A DNA stretch of 19,890 nucleotides from JBBDWJ01 sp040902925 (GTDB taxonomy: Bacteria > Acidobacteriota > Terriglobia > Bryobacterales > UBA6623), in assembly GCA_040902925.1 (NCBI GenBank), contig JBBDWJ010000223.1, positions 1 through 19,890 on the forward strand, read 5' to 3'. Positions 13,623-19,890 of this stretch are shown here, one piece after another. A program made the position numbers and the translations under genes. The number at the start of each line of letters is the position of its first letter. The first letter of the stretch is position 1. The notes under the pieces are model-generated. The model searched no databases and was not told the origin of the DNA. It saw only the letters and a list, made by a program, of their open reading frames with translations.

Positions 13623-15590
13623 CTAGACTCCCGGCAACGAAACCGTCACGGCCGTCCCGCGGCCATCCGCGAGCGGGCTCTCTACTTCTATGATTCCATG
13701 CAGTTGATCGACGTTCCTTTTTACGATCGCCAAGCCCAATCCGGTTCCTTTTTGCTTGGTGGTAAAGAACGGGTCAAAGATCTGCTGGCGCAATTCGTCC
13801 GGAATACCCTGCCCTTGGTCGGTGACGCAAATGACGGTGCGTCCATCCGGACAGCCGCGCGCTTCGATGCGAACGCAATCACCGTGGCGCGACGCTTGCG
13901 CCGCGTTCAAAGCGAGGTTCAGCACGATCTGTTGGATCAGCTCGGGGTTGGATCGTTCCAGCCGCAAGCCCGCCTCGCCGCCGAAATCCACGCGAATGCC
14001 CTCCGCGGCAAACTGCCGGTTCAGCGTGCGGGCGGTATTTTCCAGCAGCACCGACAGCTCAATCTCCGAGTTCTTGGCGGGCGCTATACGCGCAAAGGAA
14101 AGCAGTTGTCCCACGCTCGAGTTCAACCGGTCAATCTCACCGATCATATAACCTAGATCGCGGGCGTAGCGCTGCTCGACCTCGGGATCCTCGCGCATCA
14201 GTTGCGCCAGCGTTTTCATCGAACTGAGCGGATTCTTGACCTCGTGTGCGATCGTCGCCGCCGCTTTTCCCAAACTGGCCAGGTTCTTCTGCTGCGCGAG
14301 GCTGCGTTCGAGGCCGATCTTCTCCTCGATCAAACGGCAGGTCTCGATCGATTGCGAAATCTGGCTCGCCAGGCCCAACAGAATCGGCTCGTCCTCGTCG
14401 AGGAAAGTGCGCGGCGCGGGATCCACCAGCAGCAACCCGATGAGACGCTCCTCATACCATAGCGGGAACAGATAGTCGAAGCCGCGCTCGTCGAGCCGCC
14501 GGCGCAACTGCTCGTCGTTGGTATAGCGGGCGTGAATCATCCCCACCGGTTGCGGCGGCAAGCGCTCCTCCAGCTCTCGGAGATACGACGCCGACAACTC
14601 GGACTCGACGGGACCGTACTCTCCCTGCACCCGCTGCTCGGTCGTTGTCGCCAGGACGACGCGGCGCACGTTGAACGTGCGGCCGACTTCATCCGCCAGA
14701 AACCGAACGCGCTTCCGCAGGTCGAGAATGCGCGCGGCCTCGGCGATAAGCCGTTTGCTGAAGTCGGCGTAAATCTGGGTGCGCTTGGTGTAGGAGCGAT
14801 GCACCCAACTGTAAAGCGGCATCCACCCGAGGGCAGCCGCGAGGATCAGCGCCAGCTTCGTAACCGGGCCGAAAAACTCGAACTCATCCTCGACATAGTC
14901 AGCTACCAGGCTGACAGTCAGCAAATAAAAAGCCGAGAAGGCGCTCAACTGCAGCGCAAAGACAAGACGCCGGCTGATGCGAAGGCCGAGAAAATCGTAG
15001 CGGTAGATGAAGAAAGTGAGATAGAGCGGCGGCGCCAGCGACGCCCAAACCATCGGGGCCGACCCCGGTCCGGCCGCCAACCCGGCCAGCGCGATACCCA
15101 AGGCAAGCGCAAGCCCGCGCAGGAAACGTCTTGCCAGCGGGTCGCCGGCGCGCCCCGCGGCCCACAAACACAACAGGGCCAGCGCCGCCAACCCCACGGC
15201 CAACAGCAATTGAAATCCGCCGGGCTGCTGCTGGCGCACGAACCACCAGCCCAGCGGAGCGGCAACATAGCCGGGCCATGCCCAATGCACCGGGCGTTCC
15301 GCCAGCGTCAAGCCCAAATGCAGCAACAACGGCGGAATGGCGACCATGCCCGCCAAAGTCAGATTTTCCAATGCGGCGAGAAAAGGGCTTGCGCCCTGGC
15401 CGGTGTTGATGCGGTAGAAAAAGGCGATCGCATTGCCGGCGTACCACAACGCGGCGCAGGCAGTCAGAGCAAGCAACAGGCTGTCGGCGCGTCCCCGGCC
15501 GCGCTTTTGCGCGAACAACGCCGCCAGATAGATGTGTAGCGCAGCCCCGACCACAAAGCCGAGCAGCGCCAATGTATAGCCGACGAGCAT
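13623..15590 (-). CDS. Membrane sensor histidine kinase with GAF-like domain
   Basis: The N-terminal ~270 residues form about eight hydrophobic segments, an integral-membrane sensor region like that of PrsK-type kinases. A GAF-like segment follows (about 290-420), then a coiled linker, the dimerisation/phosphoacceptor helix with His455 in ATIAHEVKNPLSS (numbering from the upstream TTG at 15608), and an HATPase domain with N-box Asn568 (LNLALNAAQAS), G1 DQGQGIP (597-603), F-box FDPFFTTKQ and G2 GTGLGLAIV. It should autophosphorylate and pass phosphate to a response regulator, but none is encoded nearby. The ATG at 15590 was preferred over the TTG at 15608, since MLVGYTLALLG begins the first membrane segment; neither has a good ribosome site. 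It is followed at 13 bp by the exported TPR protein gene, suggesting the TPR protein is a partner or accessory of the sensor. Confidence 0.88.
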   Translation of the reverse strand: MLVGYTLALLGFVVGAALHIYLAALFAQKRGRGRADSLLLALTACAALWYAGNAIAFFYRINTGQGASPFLAALENLTLAGMVAIPPLLLHLGLTLAERPVHWAWPGYVAAPLGWWFVRQQQPGGFQLLLAVGLAALALLCLWAAGRAGDPLARRFLRGLALALGIALAGLAAGPGSAPMVWASLAPPLYLTFFIYRYDFLGLRISRRLVFALQLSAFSAFYLLTVSLVADYVEDEFEFFGPVTKLALILAAALGWMPLYSWVHRSYTKRTQIYADFSKRLIAEAARILDLRKRVRFLADEVGRTFNVRRVVLATTTEQRVQGEYGPVESELSASYLRELEERLPPQPVGMIHARYTNDEQLRRRLDERGFDYLFPLWYEERLIGLLLVDPAPRTFLDEDEPILLGLASQISQSIETCRLIEEKIGLERSLAQQKNLASLGKAAATIAHEVKNPLSSMKTLAQLMREDPEVEQRYARDLGYMIGEIDRLNSSVGQLLSFARIAPAKNSEIELSVLLENTARTLNRQFAAEGIRVDFGGEAGLRLERSNPELIQQIVLNLALNAAQASRHGDCVRIEARGCPDGRTVICVTDQGQGIPDELRQQIFDPFFTTKQKGTGLGLAIVKRNVDQLHGIIEVESPLADGRGTAVTVSLPGV

Positions 15591-15838
15591 GAATGGCCCG
15601 GTCCGCAAATCGAGCGCAATCTAAACGTAGCATTGCGGAGGTCCAGAGAGGTATCGCTCGCCTGTGACGAGCGAAGTCGCCGCGACCAGCTTCATCGTGC
15701 GAGCACGGCGCGGGTGATTTGCTGATGTCGCAAAGCAGTGTTGCTGCAAATACCCGTGCCGTGGTGCGGCGCGCCAAATCCGCCACCGTGCCACGTTGCG
15801 GTCTTCGAAGACACGCGGCTAATCGGCGCGCAGCGCCG

Positions 15839-18430
15839 TCATCGGGGAAATGCGGGAAGCTCGAAGGCCGGAAGGAAGCCGGCGGCGAGCGCGACTCGCA
15901 ACAGGATGACCGCGGCGCCGGCATAGGTCCACGGGTCGCTCGGCGACACGCCAAACAATAGCGTCGAAAGCAGCGAAGAAAGTGCGGCGGAACCGCCGAT
16001 TCCGATAGCGGCGCCGGCAAGCGTAAGTCGCAGCGTTTCGCCAAGAACGCCAGCGCGAATACGGCCGCTCGAAGCCCCCAGCGCCATGCGAATGCCGATC
16101 TCGGGCGTTCGGCGCGCCACCGAGTACGCAATCACGCCGTAGATGCCGATGGCCGCCAGCAACAACGCCGCCGCCGCAAAAGCCGCCAGCAAGCCCACGA
16201 AGAAGCGCCGCGGGGATATAGCGCGGTCGACCAATACCTGCAAGGGCCGGAAGTTGCCGCTAGGCAGGTCAGCGGCGACCTCGGCAAGCGCGGCGCGAAG
16301 AGCCGGCGCCACGTCAGCGAACGGACGCCCCGTGCGTACGACCAGACTGGGCGACATCGTGGGCTGCTGCAGGATCGGAAGATAAAACTCGGCTCCGGGC
16401 TTCTCCTCCACATTCAAGTGACGCACGCCCGCCACGACTCCGACCACCTGGCACTCCCGGCGGCCGACCACCAGCGTGCCCAGCAGTGGGTCCTGGTCGG
16501 GCCAAAGGCGCTCGGCAAGCGTCTCGTTGATGATCGCGACAAGCGGCCGGTCCGCGGCATCGCGCTCGGTGAACTCGCGGCCGGCAAGAAGGGGAGTGCG
16601 CATCGTTTCGAACAGGCCGGGGCCAATTACCTTGATGAGCGCTCCGCTGGTCTGCTCGGGCGGCTGGCCCTTGGCGCGCACGCCCCAGCCGCGGTTGCTG
16701 TCCAGCGGCACGGCGTCGGTGATCGAGGCCGCCTCGACCCCAGGCGCCTCACGAACGGCAGCGGCAAGAGTTTGGATGTAGGCGAAGAATTTTTCCGCCG
16801 TGTCCATGTTCGGGCCGGCGTCCACGCGCAGCGTGTAAACACGCTCGGCCTGGAAACCGAGATTGACATCGAGCACCTGCACGAAGCTGCGCAGCAGCAG
16901 CCCCGCGCCAACCAGCAGCAGGCAGGCAAGCGCCACTTCCGACACAACCAGCAGCGACCGCACCGAGCGATGGTCGCGTCCTTCGCTCGATCCACGGCCG
17001 CTCTCCTTCAGCGCGGCTCCGAAATCTCCGCGCGCCACCATGATGGCCGGCGCCAAGCCGAATAGCAGCGCGGTGACAACCGTCATGCCAACCGCAACAC
17101 CGAGCGCGCCCCCGTGGATCTCGACGTTTTTCAGCAAAGGAATGCTAAGCCCTTCCAGGCGCCGTACGTAGCTCGTCGCGGCGTATGCAAACGCAACGCC
17201 CAGGGCGCCGCCCAGAATCGACAGTACGAAGCTTTCGGTAAGCAGTTGCCGTACCAGCCGCCCGCGGCCCGCGCCAAGCGCACCGCGCAACGCGATCTCT
17301 TTGCGCCGCGTCGCAGCACGCGCCAGCAGCAGGTTGGAAAGATTCACGCAGACGATCAACAGCACCATGCCCACGGCGGCCCAAAGCGTCGCCATCGGCT
17401 GCTGCATTCCCCGTGTGATCAGCTCGCGCAGCGGCTGGACGATCGCTTGATAGCTGTTCAGCGGGCCGAATTCGGGATGCTCGAGTTGCTGCCGCTCGAT
17501 CAGCGCGTTGGCCTCGGCTTGCGCGGCTGGGATCGTCACACCCGGTTTGAGCCGGCCCAAAACCGCCATCGTATTGTCCCAGTCGCGCAGAATGTCAAAC
17601 ACCGCCGGCATGTAGATCTCGATCCGATTCCCCGGCGCGAACACCGCCCCGAAGTCGAACTCCGCCGGCATGACGCCGACAATCGTCGCGGCGCGGTCAT
17701 TGACGACGACCGTACGGCCAATCACGCCAGGGTCGGACGAGTACCGTTTCTCCCACAGACCGTAGCTGAGAACCGCGGCGCCCGGGCCGTTCAGCTCACA
17801 CTCTTCCTCAGTGAACGTCCGCCCCAGCAGGGGCGCGACGCCGAGGAAAGGAAAAAAATTCGCTGCAACCATCACGCCCGCGACGCGATCGGGCTCCCCG
17901 TCGCCGGTGAGTTTATAGCTGGACCGTGCAAAGAAGGCCTCGAAGGTGGATATCTCTTCGAAGGTTCGCAGCGCCGTCAGAGCCTCGTACGTCGCCACCG
18001 TCATGGCGCGGCCCGTCAGTCTCGGGCTGTCGCTGCCCGCAATCCATACCAGCCGCTCGGGCGCCCGGAACGGCAGCGGCTCGAATAACAGCTTGTCGAT
18101 GACGCTGAACACCGTCGTGTTCGCGCCGATGCCGAGCGCGAGAATGAGCACCGCGACAAGCGTGAACGTCGGCTGCCGGCGAAGCTGGCGCAGCGCGTAG
18201 CGGATATCAAACAAAAAGCTTTCCAGGCCCGGCCATCGCCATACTTCGCGGCCGCGCTCCTCCACCGACGTGAGATTTCCAAACTCCCGCCGCGCCGCGG
18301 CCGCGGCTTCATCCCGCGGCATGCCCTGTGCGGCAAGCTCGTCAGTCTTCTCCTCGACGTGCTGCCGGATCTCCTCGGAAAGGTCGCCAAAGAGCCGGCG
18401 GCGGCCGAAAATCTGTCGGATCCAGTTCAT
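15839..18430 (-). CDS. ADOP-type ABC permease (MacB/FtsX family, two fused permease halves), 863 aa, displaced C-terminal tail
   Basis: The first ~80 residues are the PadR-associated leader (SEEIRQHVEEKTDELAAQGM and ARREFGN). Two MacB-type units follow: a membrane helix near 88-110 (LVAVLILALGIGANTTVFS), a periplasmic domain, an FtsX membrane region with NLSNLLLARAATRRKEIALR, then a second unit with RSLLVVSEVALACLLLVGAGLLL, a second periplasmic domain and a final FtsX region (RRTPEIGIRMALGASSGRI). Such permeases resemble MacB but lack a linked ATPase. The call ends in GFLPAFELPAFPR, unlike the family. A one-base frame change near 15866 would read LRASRISPMTALRAD and stop at 15819, the normal tail. 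So the gene has a late single-base deletion or a sequence error. A GGAAGGGAAG ribosome site precedes the ATG. It lies 193 bp after padR on the same strand. Confidence 0.9.
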   Translation of the reverse strand: MNWIRQIFGRRRLFGDLSEEIRQHVEEKTDELAAQGMPRDEAAAAARREFGNLTSVEERGREVWRWPGLESFLFDIRYALRQLRRQPTFTLVAVLILALGIGANTTVFSVIDKLLFEPLPFRAPERLVWIAGSDSPRLTGRAMTVATYEALTALRTFEEISTFEAFFARSSYKLTGDGEPDRVAGVMVAANFFPFLGVAPLLGRTFTEEECELNGPGAAVLSYGLWEKRYSSDPGVIGRTVVVNDRAATIVGVMPAEFDFGAVFAPGNRIEIYMPAVFDILRDWDNTMAVLGRLKPGVTIPAAQAEANALIERQQLEHPEFGPLNSYQAIVQPLRELITRGMQQPMATLWAAVGMVLLIVCVNLSNLLLARAATRRKEIALRGALGAGRGRLVRQLLTESFVLSILGGALGVAFAYAATSYVRRLEGLSIPLLKNVEIHGGALGVAVGMTVVTALLFGLAPAIMVARGDFGAALKESGRGSSEGRDHRSVRSLLVVSEVALACLLLVGAGLLLRSFVQVLDVNLGFQAERVYTLRVDAGPNMDTAEKFFAYIQTLAAAVREAPGVEAASITDAVPLDSNRGWGVRAKGQPPEQTSGALIKVIGPGLFETMRTPLLAGREFTERDAADRPLVAIINETLAERLWPDQDPLLGTLVVGRRECQVVGVVAGVRHLNVEEKPGAEFYLPILQQPTMSPSLVVRTGRPFADVAPALRAALAEVAADLPSGNFRPLQVLVDRAISPRRFFVGLLAAFAAAALLLAAIGIYGVIAYSVARRTPEIGIRMALGASSGRIRAGVLGETLRLTLAGAAIGIGGSAALSSLLSTLLFGVSPSDPWTYAGAAVILLRVALAAGFLPAFELPAFPR

Positions 18431-18623
18431 GGCTTCTTCCCTTCCGAGTTCGCTGATAAGACAGGCGTAGCCTGCACAAGTGGCGGCAGGCGCTCACGCA
18501 GCGCACACGCGTGTCCCGCGTCGTGAAACGGCGCTGCCCCTGGGTAACGCGGCCTTCCACGCGGCGAAACGCGCAAACTCCAAAGTCAACGGCACGCGCG
18601 CGGCACGCCCAACTTCGCTTCCC

Positions 18624-18968
18624 TCACGACTCAGCCGGCGCGAGAACCCGGCGAATGCCTTCCAGCATCTGCTCGAACCGCGAGACCTCGCGGTCGAGGT
18701 GCTTTACGCCGGCGGGTGTAAGCGTATAGATGCGCACCCGGCGGTTGCTGGCCGAAACGCCCCATTTCGCCTTCACCCAGCCCGCCTTCAGCATGCGTTG
18801 CAAAGCGGGATAAAGCGACCCCTCCTCAATATCGAGGAGTTCGCTCGAGGCGCTCTTGATCTGCTGAGTCAGCGCATAGCCATGCATCGGCTGGCGCTTG
18901 AGCGTGCGGAGAATCATCATCTCCAACGCGCCCGGAAAAAGATCTCTGCGGTCTTGTTGTTTTGGCAC
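18624..18968 (-). CDS. PadR family transcriptional regulator, 114 aa
   Basis: A winged-helix repressor of the small PadR subgroup (PadR-s1/s2 style). The start block DLFPGALEMMILRTLKRQ is the first helix, MHGYALTQQIK (29-39) opens the recognition part, EEGSLYPALQRMLKAGWV (about 48-65) is the family signature, and RVRIYTLTPAG is the wing. A C-terminal helix (KHLDREVSRFEQMLEGIRRVL) serves dimerisation. The GTG at 18968 is the start, with only a weak GTAGGT upstream. The gene sits between two ADOP permeases on the same strand, as is usual in acidobacteria, where the PadR protein is presumed to repress the permease genes. A promoter and a symmetrical site lie 17-63 bp upstream, indicating self-repression. 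Confidence 0.93.
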   Translation of the reverse strand: MPKQQDRRDLFPGALEMMILRTLKRQPMHGYALTQQIKSASSELLDIEEGSLYPALQRMLKAGWVKAKWGVSASNRRVRIYTLTPAGVKHLDREVSRFEQMLEGIRRVLAPAES

Positions 18969-19296
18969 TGGGCGTGACCTACCGTAGTTTAGTCAATACC
19001 TAGAGTAAACTAGTACATGGTGGCGCGTCAAATTCGAGGCGCTCCCGGAGCCAGTTCGACCTTGGGTAAGCTCCCGTTGGTGGTGACTCTTACATGTCTC
19101 GGAAGCCGTCCGGCGTTGAATCGCGAGGCGCGGCCGCGGGGCTCTTCTTTGTGGTCGGGAGGGCGAGCGGACTAGGCAGTACGAGGGCGAGACTCAGGAA
19201 CTCGACGGCGCGGAGTTGAAACGCCGCCACGAAGTCGAGTTTTGGATTGGCCTCGGCGTGACGCTCGTTTCGCGCGCCCGCGCAACGGATGCCGTC
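18969..19296. other. Intergenic region between the two permease gene units, 328 bp
   Basis: It contains the padR promoter and inverted repeat (18985-19031, listed separately). The rest (about 19035-19296) shows no conserved gene or RNA. A short plus-strand frame near 19160-19270 gives a slightly coding-like translation including EFWIGLGVTLVS, but it has no start, no ribosome site and no recognisable continuation, so it is not called. Confidence 0.45.
18985..19031 (-). promoter_or_regulatory. padR promoter with overlapping 7-bp inverted repeat (putative PadR operator)
   Basis: On the minus strand TTGACG (19031-19026) and TACTCT (19007-19002) are spaced by 18 bp, a reasonable sigma-70-like -35/-10 pair, giving a start near 18995 and a ~27-nt leader before the GTG. 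A perfect inverted repeat, TAGTTTA at 18985-18991 and TAAACTA at 19006-19012 with a 14-bp spacer, covers the -10 box and the start point. A dimeric repressor bound here would block transcription. The site is A/T-rich in otherwise GC-rich DNA. Confidence 0.5.
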
Positions 19297-19890
19297 CTAG
19301 TCGTTGCGAATCACACTGGCAGGGTCCACGCGAACGGCGCGCACCGAGGGGACCAAACTTCCAACCATCGTCATGGCCAACGCAAGGCCGATGGCGGCGC
19401 TAAAGATCATCGCGTCTCCCGGCGTTACGCCCGCCAGCAGCGCCTGCATCGCCTGGCCCGCAGCATAGCCGCCGGCCGCGCCAAAAGCGACGCCAGCCGC
19501 CGTCAGCGCAACAGTTTCGCGAAGCACCATCGCCAGAATATTGGAACGCCGCGCTCCCAGCGCCATGCGGACGCCGATCTCCTGCGTTCGTTGCGACACC
19601 GTGAACGAGAGCAAGCCATGAATGCCGACCGCGGCGAGCAGGAACGCCAGCACCGCAAAGGCGCCCAGCACGCGCACCTGCGCCTGACGCGGCGCCGTGT
19701 CCGCCGTGACAATCTCTGCCAACGTGCGCATATCCGCGATAGGCTGCTCGGGGTCAGCCTCTTGAATGATCCGGCGGATGGCGGGAAACAGCGCGCCCGG
19801 TTCGGCCGCCGATCGCACAACCAGGTCCTTCGGCGCATACCAGGTGAGCCACTGATCGTCCACCTGCTGATGAGGGAGATACACTTGCGG
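19297..19890 (-). CDS. C-terminal part of a second ADOP/MacB-type permease, cut by the window edge
   Basis: The reading frame stays open to the end of the window, so the gene starts beyond 19890. The visible 198 residues are the end of the second periplasmic domain (YAPKDLVVRSAAEP, then PEQPIADMRTLAEI) followed by the last FtsX membrane region with QRTQEIGVRMALGARRSNI and four hydrophobic helices. The tail VGSLVPSVRAVRVDPASVIRND is the normal, intact end of the family and contrasts with the displaced tail of the other permease at 15839-18430. It is on the same strand as padR and upstream of it, so the region is a permease - padR - permease array. Confidence 0.9.
   Translation of the reverse strand, partial: PQVYLPHQQVDDQWLTWYAPKDLVVRSAAEPGALFPAIRRIIQEADPEQPIADMRTLAEIVTADTAPRQAQVRVLGAFAVLAFLLAAVGIHGLLSFTVSQRTQEIGVRMALGARRSNILAMVLRETVALTAAGVAFGAAGGYAAGQAMQALLAGVTPGDAMIFSAAIGLALAMTMVGSLVPSVRAVRVDPASVIRND

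Noticed and set aside
14532..15539. Long plus-strand ORF (335 codons) opposite the histidine kinase gene
   Set aside because: It is the antisense shadow of a clearly conserved kinase in GC-rich DNA; the translation is Gln/Arg-rich with no recognisable domain.
15839..15870. Programmed -1 ribosomal frameshift as explanation of the displaced permease tail
   Set aside because: There is no X-XXY-YYZ slippery heptamer; the local sequence is CCGGCCTTCG. A deletion or sequence error is simpler.
14899..16131. Minus-strand ORF (410 codons) spanning the kinase N-terminus and the permease C-terminus
   Set aside because: It overlaps two well-supported genes on the same strand in another frame, and its translation is Arg/Ala-rich without motifs.
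19160..19280. Plus-strand coding-like fragment containing EFWIGLGVTLVS
   Set aside because: No start codon with a ribosome site, no family recognised, and the frame runs into the antisense of the permease gene.
1..19890. tRNA, rRNA, insertion sequences, phage or toxin-antitoxin genes
   Set aside because: I looked for these in the gaps and among the ORFs and saw no cloverleaf, transposase, integrase or toxin family motif.

Overview
The window is a GC-rich bacterial chromosome segment with tightly packed genes and short intergenic gaps. The best taxonomic clue lies at its right end: a PadR-type repressor next to very large MacB/FtsX-type permeases that start with a short PadR-linked leader domain and carry two permease halves in one chain. 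This 'ADOP' (acidobacterial duplicated orphan permease) arrangement is typical of Acidobacteriota. A KDO phosphatase (KdsC) indicates a Gram-negative LPS-type envelope. I infer a probably uncultivated acidobacterium; nothing here fixes the order or genus.

Layout. Positions 1-2888 (minus strand) hold an SGNH-hydrolase-like membrane protein, a small exported or anchored protein of unknown function, and an 89-residue acidic hypothetical protein. Positions 3077-5425 (plus) are a two-gene unit: kdsC and a TMTC-like membrane glycosyltransferase with C-terminal TPRs. Positions 5477-8092 (minus) carry a flavin disulfide oxidoreductase of the mercuric-reductase-like type and an enolase-superfamily (mandelate racemase group) sugar-acid enzyme. 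Positions 8318-10314 (plus) carry a YbjQ-like UPF0145 protein, a small membrane protein and an orphan RbsC-type ABC permease. The permease ends in a long inverted repeat followed by a degenerate heptanucleotide tandem repeat that fills the gap to the convergent pyruvate kinase gene.

Positions 10441-15590 are a minus-strand run in the order histidine kinase, exported TPR protein, pterin-4a-carbinolamine dehydratase and pyruvate kinase. The first three genes are closely spaced and could be one transcript. Positions 15839-19890 (minus) hold the PadR/ADOP region: a 5'-truncated permease running off the window edge, padR, and a full-length permease whose conserved C-terminal tail is displaced into another frame. 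Upstream of padR, a 7-bp inverted repeat overlaps a credible promoter, which suggests autorepression.

Most of the window is ordinary chromosomal gene content. I found no CRISPR array, rRNA, tRNA, transposase, phage gene or obvious defence system, and no clearly new multi-gene system. The points most worth a second look are the frameshifted ADOP tail, the padR operator/promoter, the heptad repeat with its stem-loop, and a possible leaderless leader ORF coupled to the orphan permease.
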